DNA from: Pseudomonas chlororaphis subsp. aurantiaca
Lineage (GTDB): Bacteria; Pseudomonadota; Gammaproteobacteria; Pseudomonadales; Pseudomonadaceae
DNA length: 64,000 nucleotides
Assembly (NCBI RefSeq): GCF_013466605.1
Contig: NZ_CP059162.1
Coordinates: 6,014,001-6,078,000, forward strand
Direction: 5' to 3'
Under the pieces are notes generated by a model. It saw nothing but the letters and a program-made list of their open reading frames with translations. It was not told where the DNA came from and did no database searches. Shown one piece after another: positions 32,726 to 41,723 of the stretch (its first letter is position 1; each line of letters opens with the position of its first letter). A program made the translations under genes and the position numbers.

Positions 32726-33640
32726 TCAAGCCGTGGCTTCTTCCTGTATCGCGGCGGCTTTTGGCTTGCGCCATTGCGGCAGGCCGATCAACACCACGGC
32801 GCTGATGATCACCACCATCGCCAGCGCCTCCTCCAGGCCAATGGTCTCGCCGACAAACACAATCCCCAGCAGCACCGCCACCGCCGGATTGACGTAGGCA
32901 TAGCTAGTGGCCGCCGCCGGACGCACGTGCTTGAGCAGGTACATGTAGGCGTTGAAGGCGATGATCGAGCCGAAGCCGGTCAGGTACGCCAGGGCTGCCC
33001 AGCCTTCGATCGGCGGAACCGCGGCCAGTCGCTCGCCGCTCCACCAACTGCCGATCAACAGCACCACGCCGCCCACCAGCATCTCGACGGCACTGGCCAT
33101 CGCCCCTTGCGGCAACGGCAGGTGCTTGCTCCACACCGAACCGAAGGCCCAGGCCGCCGCCGCGAACACCAGCAGGGCCGCGCCGGTCGGGCTCGACTGC
33201 AGGTTGGAACCGAGGTTGAGCATGGCGATGCCGATCAGCCCGAGGACGATACCGGCCCATTCCAGGCGGGTGTTGCGCGCGCCCCAGAAGTAACCGCACA
33301 GCAGGGTGAACAGCGGCACCGTGGCCACCGCCAGGGCCGCCACTCCGGACGCCACGCCCATGTGTTCGGCGACGGTGACCGCGCCATTGCCGCAGCTCAG
33401 CAGCAGGATGCCGATCACCCCTGCCGCCCGCCATTGCGCCCAGGTCGGCGCCGGTGCCCCACGCCAACGCAGGAAGCCATACATCAGGCTGCCGGCGATG
33501 ACAAAACGGATGCCGGCGAGCATCAGCGGCGGCCAGTATTCGACACCAATGCGGATCACCAGGTAGGTCGACCCCCAGATCACGTACAGCGCAAAAAAAG
33601 CGGCAATCAAAGGCAAGGGAAAACGGCGTAGGCCAGGCAT
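32726..33640 (-). CDS. EamA/DMT family exporter (YedA-like)
   Basis: 304 residues in two EamA repeats, ten membrane segments. LIAAFFALYVIWGSTYLVIRIGVEYWPPLMLAGIRF is the YedA-type start. Such permeases export amino acids or related metabolites. ATG 33640 is used; the frame extends to a TTG at 33661. Divergent from an Lrp-family regulator 161 bp away, a frequent pairing for amino acid exporters, so control by that regulator is likely. Confidence 0.87.
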   Translation of the reverse strand: MPGLRRFPLPLIAAFFALYVIWGSTYLVIRIGVEYWPPLMLAGIRFVIAGSLMYGFLRWRGAPAPTWAQWRAAGVIGILLLSCGNGAVTVAEHMGVASGVAALAVATVPLFTLLCGYFWGARNTRLEWAGIVLGLIGIAMLNLGSNLQSSPTGAALLVFAAAAWAFGSVWSKHLPLPQGAMASAVEMLVGGVVLLIGSWWSGERLAAVPPIEGWAALAYLTGFGSIIAFNAYMYLLKHVRPAAATSYAYVNPAVAVLLGIVFVGETIGLEEALAMVVIISAVVLIGLPQWRKPKAAAIQEEATA

Positions 33641-33801
33641 GGGAAGCTCGAAGACAGGCAAGGAAGAGGGCTTATTCTAGAAAGCCGGACGGCGGAACTT
33701 AAGCTACAAAACCTGTTTAAAGCGCCAGTACACTTTTCAAAACACGGAGATTGTGTCTATAACCCATGCTTTCGAAAGTCGCTGTATTTGGAAGCCTTAT
33801 C

Positions 33802-34254
33802 ATGGACAAATATGACCGCATGCTCCTCGCCGCCCTGCTGGAAAATGGCCGGGCGAGCTACGCCGAGCTGGCGCGCAAGGTGAACCTCTCCGCCCCGGCC
33901 GTGGCCGAACGGGTGGCCAAACTCGAAGCCAGCGGAGTGATCACCGGCTACCAGGCCAAGGTCGACCTGGCCAAGCTCGGGCTGCCGATCCAGTGCGTGA
34001 TCGAACTGCGCATGGCCCAGCACGGCAATCAGAAAGCCTACGACGAACTGAGCCGGATCCCGCAACTCACCGAATGCCAGCGGGTCACCGGTGATCCGTG
34101 CGTGATCATGCGCGCCGCCGTCGGTTCGATGCCGGAGCTGGAAGAGCTGATCAACCGCGTTGCACAGTTCGGTTTCAGCAAGACCTCGATCGTGCTCTCC
34201 AGCGCCATCGAACAGCGCGTGCCGCTGGGGCATCTGGAGAGCAACGGCAAGTGA
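33802..34254 (+). CDS. Lrp/AsnC family transcriptional regulator
   Basis: 150 residues. The N-terminal helix-turn-helix is DRMLLAALLENGRASYAELARKVNLSAPAVAERVAKLEASGVI, and the rest is the RAM effector/oligomer domain. ATG 33802 has GGAAG upstream and gives family length; the frame is open back to 33766. It faces the YedA-like exporter gene across 161 bp, so it is probably the local regulator of amino-acid-like export. A REP-type repeat follows. Confidence 0.9.
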   Translation: MDKYDRMLLAALLENGRASYAELARKVNLSAPAVAERVAKLEASGVITGYQAKVDLAKLGLPIQCVIELRMAQHGNQKAYDELSRIPQLTECQRVTGDPCVIMRAAVGSMPELEELINRVAQFGFSKTSIVLSSAIEQRVPLGHLESNGK

Positions 34255-34271
34255 GCCCAGCCAGCGCCGAT

Positions 34272-34434
34272 CTGTAGCCGCTGCCGAGCCGTAGCGAGGC
34301 TGCGAACGGCAACGCAGTTGCCGCAAAACCCGCGTCCGCGATCCGCCTGGAGAAACACAGTGCCCGGTTTTACGACCGCTACGCGGTCGAGCGCAGCCTC
34401 GCTGTCGCTCGGCAGTGGCTACAGGGGGTGTGGG
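34272..34434. repeat. REP-type inverted repeat
   Basis: CTGTAGCCGCTGCCGAG at the left and CTCGGCAGTGGCTACAG at the right pair as the outer arms, with GCGAGGCTGCGAACGGC-like internal repeats. It fills the 180-bp gap between convergent Lrp and exonuclease genes. Confidence 0.65.
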
Positions 34435-35046
34435 TCAGGCGCCGCGACGGCGCTTGAGGTGTTCGCCGATCTTGGCGGCCGGCACTTTCTGCAATTTGCA
34501 CAGGAAGTCGTGGGACAGCTCGCGCAGCCCGTGTTTCTGCCGCAGTTCCAGCGCCAGGTGCGCGGTGAGGTTGGCGGCCATTTCCGCGTCGGCCATGGCC
34601 CGGTGAGCCTGGCCGGTATGGGGCAGGCTGGCGAACGTGGTCAGGGTGCCGAGCTTGTGGTTGGGCGCCGCCGGCATCAGGCGCCGGGCCAGCAACAGGG
34701 AACAGGCGAAGTTCTGCAAGCGGGTGCGCTTGATCCGGCCCAGTTCGTAGTCCCAGAACTTCTGGTCGAACGCGGCGTTGTGCGCCAGCAGCGGCGTGGT
34801 GCCGACGAACTCGTTGACCTCGTTCATCACCTGCTCGGCCGGCGGCGCACTGCGCAGCATGGCGTTGCTGATGCCGGTCAGCTGTTCGATGAAGGCCGGC
34901 ACCCGCACGCCGGCATTCATCAGGCTCTGGTAACGCTCGACGATGCGCCCCTGCTCAAGAATCACCACGGCGATTTCCGTGGCCCGGCAACTGCTGCTCG
35001 GGGAGATCCCGGTGGTTTCAAAGTCGATGACTGCGATGCGTTCCAA
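34435..35046 (-). CDS. DEDDh 3'-5' exonuclease (DnaQ-like)
   Basis: 203 residues. ExoI VIDFETTG, ExoII HNAAFDQKFWDYEL and ExoIII HRAMADAEM give all four acidic residues and the catalytic His of DEDDh exonucleases, as in the epsilon subunit of DNA polymerase III. It is shorter than DnaQ and lacks an obvious polymerase-binding tail, so it is a stand-alone relative. It is followed upstream by the NYN nuclease gene on the same strand, 32 bp apart, suggesting a two-gene unit of nucleic-acid enzymes. Confidence 0.88.
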   Translation of the reverse strand: MERIAVIDFETTGISPSSSCRATEIAVVILEQGRIVERYQSLMNAGVRVPAFIEQLTGISNAMLRSAPPAEQVMNEVNEFVGTTPLLAHNAAFDQKFWDYELGRIKRTRLQNFACSLLLARRLMPAAPNHKLGTLTTFASLPHTGQAHRAMADAEMAANLTAHLALELRQKHGLRELSHDFLCKLQKVPAAKIGEHLKRRRGA

Positions 35047-35078
35047 ACCTGTCCAGCTCCATACAAAAAATAGTCAGC

Positions 35079-35558
35079 TCAGCTTTTGAGCAGTAGCGCG
35101 CCTTCGATCGGCACGTAGCGCGTGGCCGCGCGAATCAGCGAATTGGCGGTCAGCCCCGGCACGCCGTAAGCCACGGCTTCGACGCCGTGCTTGCTGATGA
35201 TGCGCTCGAGCAACAGATCGAAATCGCCGTCACCGGAGGCCAGCACCACTTCGTCGACATGGTCGGCGGCGTCCATGATGTCGATGGTGATACCCACGTC
35301 CCAGTCGCCCTTGGCCGAGCCGTCGCTGCGCTGGATATAGGGTTTGAGTTTTACCGTGAAGCCCAGGTTGCGCAGGATCTGCTGGAACTGCTGCTGCTTG
35401 CTGTCGCCCCGGTCGATCGCATAGGCATAAGCCTCGACTATCTGCCCGCGTTGGCTGATATCGGCCCACAGGGCGGCATAGTTGAAGTGGCAGCCATAGG
35501 CCTGGCGCACGGTGTAATAGAGATTCTGGACATCGGCGAACACAGCGATTTTTTTCAC
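35079..35558 (-). CDS. NYN domain (LabA/DUF88) putative ribonuclease
   Basis: 159 residues of the PIN-like NYN fold. The acidic catalytic set is visible in FADVQNLY, KGDWDVGITIDIMDAA and ASGDGDFDLL. NYN proteins are metal-dependent RNases; no biological target is known for this branch. Start ATG 35558 begins the conserved MKKIAVFADVQN. Upstream of the exonuclease gene on the same strand. Confidence 0.87.
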   Translation of the reverse strand: MKKIAVFADVQNLYYTVRQAYGCHFNYAALWADISQRGQIVEAYAYAIDRGDSKQQQFQQILRNLGFTVKLKPYIQRSDGSAKGDWDVGITIDIMDAADHVDEVVLASGDGDFDLLLERIISKHGVEAVAYGVPGLTANSLIRAATRYVPIEGALLLKS

Positions 35559-35655
35559 CGCTTATCCTCATGGCGCTCACGCGCGCGAACTGGGCCGGGA
35601 CTCAAACCCTGAAAAGTCGCCCAGTATGCCAGCCAGAAGGAAGATTCCGCGAATA

Positions 35656-35689
35656 ATCGGTCCGGGACGCAGTGGCGTTCCGGACCGAT
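35656..35689. terminator. Hairpin after the DUF2076 gene, probable terminator
   Basis: ATCGGTCCGG (35656-35665) and CCGGACCGAT (35680-35689) are perfect arms, 6 bp beyond the stop of the leftward gene. There is no clear T-run, so efficiency is uncertain. Confidence 0.5.
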
Positions 35690-35695
35690 GGCGAA

Positions 35696-36481
35696 TCAGA
35701 CGAAGGAATCGTCGTCGGAAAAGAACGAGCTGTCGTCGTTGCCGTAGTCGGCATCGCTGAAGCCGCCCTGGTCGTTGTTGCCCCAGGAGTCGTTGTTGGC
35801 CATGCGCTGCTCGTCATTGCCCCAGCCACCCGCGTTGTCGCTGGCGGGTGCCGGTTCTTCCTTGATCACTTCGACGATTTCCTGCGGCTGCTGGTTACCG
35901 TGGAACAGGCTGCTGAGGCCTTGCGCCAGCATCACGCCACCCGCCACGCCGGCGGCGGTTTTCAGCGCGCCGCCGAGGAAGCTGCTGCCAGCCGCGGCCG
36001 GAGCCTGTTGGGGTGGCGCGGCATAGTTTTGCTGGGGATAGCTCTGTTGCGGCGCGCCGAAGTTCTGCTGCGGCTGCGGGTTGAACGTCGGCCGCGCCGG
36101 TTCGCGCCAGCCACCGCCGGACGAAGCCGGAGCGCTTTGCGTCGGCGCCGGCTGCGGATCGCGGGAACCGCCACCGAAGATGCTCGAAAGGAACCCGCCG
36201 CTGCTGGGCGCCGGTGCCGCGGCCTGGGATCTGGCCTGCTGCAGCTCGGCCTGCAGTTGCTGGACCTGCTGGGTGAGTTGCTTGCTCTGCTCGTCGAGGC
36301 TCTTGATTGCCGCCTCTTGCACCAGAATCGCCTGGGTCATGAAATACCCGGCGGCAGGCTGCCGGGTCAGATGCTCCTTGATCCGCGTCTCGGCCTGGAC
36401 GTCGCGCGGGGCTGAATCCTTCTCGGCTTGCTGCAACCGTGAAAACAGTCCATCGATCAGGGTTTGCTCTTCGCTGTTCAT
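35696..36481 (-). CDS. DUF2076 family protein
   Basis: 261 residues. The start MNSEEQTLIDGLFSRLQQAEKDSAPRD and the coiled coil QSKQLTQQVQQLQAELQQARSQ (about 72-95) are the DUF2076 hallmark. The middle is Pro/Gln/Ala-rich low complexity, and the C-terminal third is Asn/Asp/Gly-rich and acidic (NNDQGGFSDADYGNDDSSFFSDD). Many members are thought to be periplasmic ligand-binding or envelope-associated, but no signal peptide is seen here. ATG 36481 has AGAGG just upstream. Function is unknown. Confidence 0.85.
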   Translation of the reverse strand: MNSEEQTLIDGLFSRLQQAEKDSAPRDVQAETRIKEHLTRQPAAGYFMTQAILVQEAAIKSLDEQSKQLTQQVQQLQAELQQARSQAAAPAPSSGGFLSSIFGGGSRDPQPAPTQSAPASSGGGWREPARPTFNPQPQQNFGAPQQSYPQQNYAAPPQQAPAAAGSSFLGGALKTAAGVAGGVMLAQGLSSLFHGNQQPQEIVEVIKEEPAPASDNAGGWGNDEQRMANNDSWGNNDQGGFSDADYGNDDSSFFSDDDSFV

Positions 36482-36661
36482 GGCGACCTCTTTAGATTGC
36501 CGGTAAAAAACTGGGCCTTGCCTGTCATGCACAAGGTGCAACCAGTAATGGGGCTGCCCAGCGGGCTTTCAATGGCCTTTACCTAACGTTTACGTTTGCT
36601 CGCCCCGGGGTCGCATCGGTTAAAGTGTCCAACCGCTTTTTGTGATCTGTGATAACCACTG

Positions 36662-37321
36662 ATGAATCCGTTAACCGTTCTGCGCGACTCCCTGTACTTC
36701 TGCCAGCGCAACCTGGGGCGCATCGTCCAGCTGTGCCTGCCGCTGGTGGTCCTCGAAGCGCTGCTGCAGCAGGCGGTCGACAGCTCGCTGGGCCCCGAGG
36801 CCTTTCCCGGCTATAGCGTGGTCGTCGGCCTGCTGATCTACCCACTGTACACCGGGGTGTTGATCCTGTTTCTCGATGCCCGCAGCCGTGGCGAATCGCC
36901 ATTGGCCCGCGACCTGCTCGCCGCGACTGTCAGCCTGTGGCCGCGTTTTGCCCTGCTGACCGCCATCAACACCCTGCTGATCCTGCTGGGCCTGTCGCTG
37001 TATTTCCTGCCCGGGCTGTGGCTGATGGTGACCCTGGCCTTCGCCGAATACCTGCTGGTGCTCAAGGGCCTGCAACCGCTGGCCGCGATCAAGGAAAGCT
37101 TCCGCCTGACCCGCGGGCACTTCCTGCGGATCCTGGTCTGCATCCTGGCCGTGATGGCCCCGCTGTGGGTGCTCAAGGGCGCCAGCCTGGCGGCGTATCC
37201 CGAGCCCAGTCCGATGTTGTCGCTGCTGATCGAAAGCGCCCACAGCTTCCTGCAATTGTTCACCAGCGTGGTGGTGTTCCGGCTGTTCATGCTGATCGGC
37301 GATTTGCCTGACAAGCAATGA
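36662..37321 (+). CDS. YciC-like (UPF0259) membrane protein
   Basis: 219 residues with about six hydrophobic segments. The arrangement and GLYFLPGLWLMVTLAFAEYLL-like region with LQPLAAIKESFRLTRGHFLRIL match the YciC/UPF0259 family of inner-membrane proteins of unknown function. ATG 36662 follows a TGATAACCACTG leader. An EEP hydrolase gene follows 88 bp downstream on the same strand. Confidence 0.8.
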   Translation: MNPLTVLRDSLYFCQRNLGRIVQLCLPLVVLEALLQQAVDSSLGPEAFPGYSVVVGLLIYPLYTGVLILFLDARSRGESPLARDLLAATVSLWPRFALLTAINTLLILLGLSLYFLPGLWLMVTLAFAEYLLVLKGLQPLAAIKESFRLTRGHFLRILVCILAVMAPLWVLKGASLAAYPEPSPMLSLLIESAHSFLQLFTSVVVFRLFMLIGDLPDKQ

Positions 37322-37409
37322 CGCGATATCCGACCGCTCTACCCCTTGGGCCGCGGCCCCGCTCTCGGTTATGCTCGGGCTCAATCCAGCAACGCCATAA
37401 GCCGAGCCG

Positions 37410-38489
37410 ATGCCCCGTCCATTTCGCTTCATCCTCCTGGGCCTGCTGATCAGCGCAGGCCTGTTGTCAGCCCTGGTCTACAGCCTGACCTGGCGCCCCG
37501 ACGCCAAGGAGTCTCTGCCGGTCGCCTGCGCTGGCAAGGTGCCCAGCCTGGTGCCGGGCCAGGCGCTGAAAGTGATGACCTGGAACGTGCAGTACCTGGC
37601 GGGCAAGCGCTATGTGTTCTGGAACGACCAGGCCCGGGGGCCGGACGAGCACCCGACCCCGGAAGACATGGCCTTCAGCCTGGACGAAGTGGCCCGGGTG
37701 ATTCGCGACGAGCAACCGGACATCGTGCTGGTGCAGGAACTGGACGACGGCGCCAAGGCCAGCGACTACCAGGACCAGCTCAAGCTGCTGCAGGAACGCC
37801 TGACCGACCTGTATCCCTGCAGTACCCAGGCCTTCGACTGGAAGGCCGATTTCGTACCCTCCCCACACATTTTCGGCAGCGTCGGCCGGCAACTGGCGAC
37901 CTTGAGCCGCTACCGCATCGAACACGCCGAACGCCTGCAATTGCCGGTGCCCGAGGCCAATTTCATCAGCCGCCAGTTCCAGCCGAAAAATGCCGTGCTG
38001 GTGAGCTACCTGCCATTAAGCGATGGCGGGCAGATGGCGGTGCTCAATACCCACCTGGACCGCGCGACAAAACCCGACGGTACCCTGCAAGCCCAGGTGA
38101 ACGCGGTAACCAGGATCCTCGACCGCTTCGAAGCCCGCGGCACGCCCTGGCTGATCGGCGGCGACTTCAATCTGCTGCCCCTGGGCCAGTACCAGCGGCT
38201 CGCCCCCGAGCAACGCACGCCCTACTCCGCCGATAGCGCGTTGCACAGACTGTGGGACAAGTACCCGATGATCCCCACCAACAACGAAGCCAGCGGCATC
38301 GACCGCGCCCTGTGGCTGACCCACTACCCCAACGACCCGGCCCTGAACGGCCCGGATCGCACCGTCGACTACCTGTTCCACAGCCCGCGGATCAAGCGGG
38401 TCGAGGCCCAGGTACGGCAAGACGACACCCTGCGCATCTCCGACCACCTGCCGCTGATTGCGCGCTTCCTGTTGCCCGCCGCGTTGTAG
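37410..38489 (+). CDS. Endonuclease/exonuclease/phosphatase family protein
   Basis: 359 residues. One N-terminal membrane anchor or uncleaved signal (FRFILLGLLISAGLLSALVYSL) precedes an EEP metallohydrolase fold: LKVMTWNVQYL, LVQELDDG with the metal Glu, NTHLDRATK, GGDFNLLP, and the terminal ISDHLPLIARF with the catalytic Asp-His. Such proteins act on nucleic acids, phosphoinositides or sphingolipids; the membrane-anchored position suggests action outside the cytoplasm. Substrate is unknown. Confidence 0.87.
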   Translation: MPRPFRFILLGLLISAGLLSALVYSLTWRPDAKESLPVACAGKVPSLVPGQALKVMTWNVQYLAGKRYVFWNDQARGPDEHPTPEDMAFSLDEVARVIRDEQPDIVLVQELDDGAKASDYQDQLKLLQERLTDLYPCSTQAFDWKADFVPSPHIFGSVGRQLATLSRYRIEHAERLQLPVPEANFISRQFQPKNAVLVSYLPLSDGGQMAVLNTHLDRATKPDGTLQAQVNAVTRILDRFEARGTPWLIGGDFNLLPLGQYQRLAPEQRTPYSADSALHRLWDKYPMIPTNNEASGIDRALWLTHYPNDPALNGPDRTVDYLFHSPRIKRVEAQVRQDDTLRISDHLPLIARFLLPAAL

Positions 38490-38614
38490 CCGCTGCCGCA
38501 GGTTCGGGCCGCGTTCGGACGATAAGGCCGAAGGCCTTCAGTGGTCTCAAGATCCTGCGCCCGCGTTGTCGGAATGCCGCCCAGTTCGATCGCAGCCTGC
38601 GACAGCGGCTACAG
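38485..38614. repeat. REP-type inverted repeat
   Basis: TTGTAGCCGCTGCCGCAGG on the left and CCTGCGACAGCGGCTACAG on the right, 130 bp in all, between the convergent EEP and hrpB genes. Same family as 12921-12998. Confidence 0.7.
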
Positions 38615-38623
38615 GGCCCTGGA

Positions 38624-41155
38624 TTACTTGCGCGGTTTGGCGCGGGCCGTGGCCTCGGCCACCAGCGGGTCATCCGGCCAGTAGTGTTTTGGGTATCTAC
38701 CTTTGAGATCTTTCTTCACTTCCGCGTAGGTACTGCGCCAGAAGTTCGCCAGGTCCTGGGTGACCTGCACCGGCCGCCGCGCCGGGGACAGCAGGTGCAG
38801 CTTGACCACTTGCCGGCCACCGGCGATCCGTGGCGTTTCCGCCAGGCCGAACAGCTCCTGCAGGCGCACGGCGAGAATCGGTGGCTGCTCGCTGTAGTCG
38901 AGGCGGATCGACGAGCCGGACGGCACCGTCAGGTGGTGCGGCGCCAGCTCGTCCAGGCGCTGTGGCAATGGCCATGGCAGCAGGTTGTGGACGATGCTGG
39001 CCAGCTCCAGGTTGGCGAAGTGGCTGAGGCGCGAAACCTTGCCCAGGTACGGCAGCAGCCAGTTCTCCAGGCTCTTGAGCAAGGCAGCGTCGCTGACATC
39101 CGGCCACTGGCTTTCGCCCTTGGCCTCTAGATCGAGCTGGCGCAACAAGGCCACCCGCGCCTGCCACTGGCGCAGCTCCGGGGTCCAGGGCAACAGCTCC
39201 AGGCCCTTGCGCCGCACCAGGTTGACCAGGGCCTGGCACCGCGTCGCCTCGTCCAGCCCGGTCAACGGCTCGCGACTGAGTACCAGTTCGCCGACCTTGC
39301 GCTGGCGCTCGGCACGCAACACGCCTTCGCGCTCGTCCCAATCAAGCTGGTCGACGCTGCGCACCTGCTCGGCCAGGACCGAGTCGAACAGCGCCGGATC
39401 GAAATTCGCCGCCAGGTAGATGCGCTCTTCCCGCTGCCCCTGGCGACTGCCCAGGTCGGCGATCACCAGCCAGGGTTGCTTCATCAGGTTATCGGTCTCG
39501 CTGAACAGCGCCGCGCGGCCGTTGGCCAGCCGGTACTCGGCACCGCCAGGACGGCGTTGCTGGGCGACCCGATCCGGATAGGCCAGCGCCAGCAAGGCGC
39601 CCAGCCAGCGCGGATGGTCCGGGTCCGCCACCGCCTGGCTCGGCTGCCCACGCAGATAGCCGCGGTACTGCCGGGCCAGTTGCCGAGCCCGCTGTACGCC
39701 GCCCTGGGCACCGCGGGCCGCGCGCTCCTCGCCGGACAGCAGCACCAGACGGCTATGCAGGTCGGCACCACCACCGCGCAGGATGTCGCGCTCGCCGAGC
39801 AAGGCGGCGACGTCGCAGGCCATGTTCGCCAGCCCCAGGGCCTGGCCGCGCAACAGCAGATGGGCAATGCGCGGATGGGCCGGCAACTCGGCCATCGCCT
39901 GGCCGTGGGCTGTCAGCTTCCAATCCTCGCCGGCTTTGGCGGTCAGGGCGCCGAGGCGTTCGAGCAGGTCCTGGGCCTGGGCATAAGCCGCGCCGGGCGG
40001 CACATCCAGCCACACCAGTTGCGCTGGCGTCACACCCCAGCGCGCCAATTGCAGGGCCAAGCCCGCCAGGTCCGCCTGGAGAATCTCCGCGCTGCCATAG
40101 GCCACCAGTTGTTCGTGCTGGTCCTGGGACCACAGGCGATAACACACGCCCGGTTCCAGGCGCCCGGCCCGACCGGCTCGCTGGGTGGCGCTGGCCCGGG
40201 AAATACGCTGGGTGTCGAGACGAGTCATGCCGCTGCCCGGGTCGAAACGCGGCACCCGCGCCAACCCGGCATCGACCACCACGCGCACGCCGTCGATGGT
40301 CAGGCTGGTCTCGGCAATATTGGTCGCCAGCACCACTTTGCGCTTGCCGGGCGGAGCCGGCTCGATGGCCGCGCGCTGCGCCGTCAGGTCCAGTTCACCG
40401 TGCAGCGGGCAGAGCAGGATCTCCGGGCGCTCGCCCACGGCATCGGCCAGCTGCTGATGCACCCGGCGGATCTCGGCCTGCCCCGGCAGGAACACCAGGA
40501 CACTGCCGCTTTCATCGTCCAGCGCTTCAAGAATGGTCTGCACCAACCGCGGCTCGATGAACTCGCCCGGCTGGAAAGGCCGCCCCCAACGCACATCGAC
40601 CGGGAACATGCGGCCTTCGCTGCGCAGGATCGGCGCGTCGTCCAGCAGCCCGGCCAGACGCTCGCCTTCCAGGGTCGCCGACATCAGGAGGATTTTCAGC
40701 GGCTGCTCGTCACGGAACAGGTCGCGGCCATTGAGGCTCAAGGCCAGGGCCAGGTCGGCGTCGAGGCTGCGCTCGTGGAATTCGTCGAAGATCAATAGGC
40801 CGACGCCTTCCAGCGCCGGATCGTCCTGCAGGCGGCGGGTCAGGATCCCCTCGGTGACCACCTCGATGCGGGTGTTCGGGCCGACCTTGCTGTCGAGGCG
40901 AATGCGGTAGCCCACGGTTTCGCCGACCTTTTCCCCCAGTTCGCTGGCCAGCCGTTCGGCCGCCGCCCGCGCCGCCAGGCGCCGTGGTTCGAGCATGAGA
41001 ATGCGTTGTCCGGCCAGCCAGGGTTCGTTCAATAGGGCCAAAGGCACGCGGGTGGTCTTACCGGCGCCGGGCGGTGCTTCGAGCACGGCCTCGTGGCGTG
41101 TCGCCAGGGCTTCACGCAGGGCGGGTAAAACTTCATCAATCGGCAAAGAATTCAT
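38624..41155 (-). CDS. hrpB: ATP-dependent helicase HrpB
   Basis: 843 residues, a DEAH/RHA helicase. Motif I is EAPPGAGKTTRVPL near residue 30, motif II FDEFHERSLDADL, motif VI QRAGRAGR, followed by winged-helix and OB-type domains and the HrpB-specific C-terminus ending with RYPKHYWPDDPL. Biological role is not well defined; homologues affect envelope or type III secretion-related phenotypes in some bacteria. ATG 41155 with GGGAG upstream is preferred to 41167. Confidence 0.93.
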   Translation of the reverse strand: MNSLPIDEVLPALREALATRHEAVLEAPPGAGKTTRVPLALLNEPWLAGQRILMLEPRRLAARAAAERLASELGEKVGETVGYRIRLDSKVGPNTRIEVVTEGILTRRLQDDPALEGVGLLIFDEFHERSLDADLALALSLNGRDLFRDEQPLKILLMSATLEGERLAGLLDDAPILRSEGRMFPVDVRWGRPFQPGEFIEPRLVQTILEALDDESGSVLVFLPGQAEIRRVHQQLADAVGERPEILLCPLHGELDLTAQRAAIEPAPPGKRKVVLATNIAETSLTIDGVRVVVDAGLARVPRFDPGSGMTRLDTQRISRASATQRAGRAGRLEPGVCYRLWSQDQHEQLVAYGSAEILQADLAGLALQLARWGVTPAQLVWLDVPPGAAYAQAQDLLERLGALTAKAGEDWKLTAHGQAMAELPAHPRIAHLLLRGQALGLANMACDVAALLGERDILRGGGADLHSRLVLLSGEERAARGAQGGVQRARQLARQYRGYLRGQPSQAVADPDHPRWLGALLALAYPDRVAQQRRPGGAEYRLANGRAALFSETDNLMKQPWLVIADLGSRQGQREERIYLAANFDPALFDSVLAEQVRSVDQLDWDEREGVLRAERQRKVGELVLSREPLTGLDEATRCQALVNLVRRKGLELLPWTPELRQWQARVALLRQLDLEAKGESQWPDVSDAALLKSLENWLLPYLGKVSRLSHFANLELASIVHNLLPWPLPQRLDELAPHHLTVPSGSSIRLDYSEQPPILAVRLQELFGLAETPRIAGGRQVVKLHLLSPARRPVQVTQDLANFWRSTYAEVKKDLKGRYPKHYWPDDPLVAEATARAKPRK

Positions 41156-41272
41156 ACTGGCTCCCAAACAGAGGCGCGAGTATAACGGCGAACTGCCTGG
41201 CGTTAATCACGGTCTGAATTCATACCGGCAACGCTTCAGCCTTGCTCTTTCGTGTCTGTTCAGGAGATTTAC

Positions 41273-41692
41273 ATGCGTATTCCTTTCCGCATCATCGGTG
41301 GCGTCCTGGTTGCCACCCTGCTGACTCAGCTCACCGCCTGCGGCTCGATCTTCTTCCCCGACCGGCGCGGCCAGATCGATGGCAAGATCGACCCGCTGGT
41401 AGCCGTGCTCGACGCCGTGGGCCTGCTGTTTTATGTGATCCCGGGGCTGATCGCCTTTGGCGTCGACTTCGCCACCGGCGCCATTTACCTGGAGCCGGGC
41501 AAGACCGCGCAGATCGACCCGCACAAGCTGCAGCAAGCCATAGGCGCCGACGGCCAGGTCGATAACCACAAGTTGCAGGCTATCCTCGAAAGCGAGCTGG
41601 GCCGCAGCTTCCCGCTGGACGATCCACGCCTGATCCAGCACAAGGGCAGCGCACAGCAGCTGGCCCTGTACGGTCCGCAACCGGCAGCCTGA
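41273..41692 (+). CDS. Small lipoprotein of unknown function
   Basis: 139 residues. Signal peptide MRIPFRIIGGVLVATLLTQ followed by the lipobox LTAC (cleavage before Cys near residue 23). The mature part has one hydrophobic stretch (LLFYVIPGLIAFGVDFATGAIYL) and a soluble C-terminus. Homologues are common in Pseudomonas, unassigned as far as I can tell. CAGGAG lies 8 bases before the ATG. CDF transporter gene follows on the same strand. Confidence 0.8.
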   Translation: MRIPFRIIGGVLVATLLTQLTACGSIFFPDRRGQIDGKIDPLVAVLDAVGLLFYVIPGLIAFGVDFATGAIYLEPGKTAQIDPHKLQQAIGADGQVDNHKLQAILESELGRSFPLDDPRLIQHKGSAQQLALYGPQPAA

Positions 41693-41723
41693 CCCTCGCG
41701 TTTCTTGAAGGAACAAGCCTTGT

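Noticed and set aside
39476..40798. 440-codon frame opposite hrpB
   Set aside because: Antisense shadow within hrpB; low-complexity Gln/Arg/His composition.
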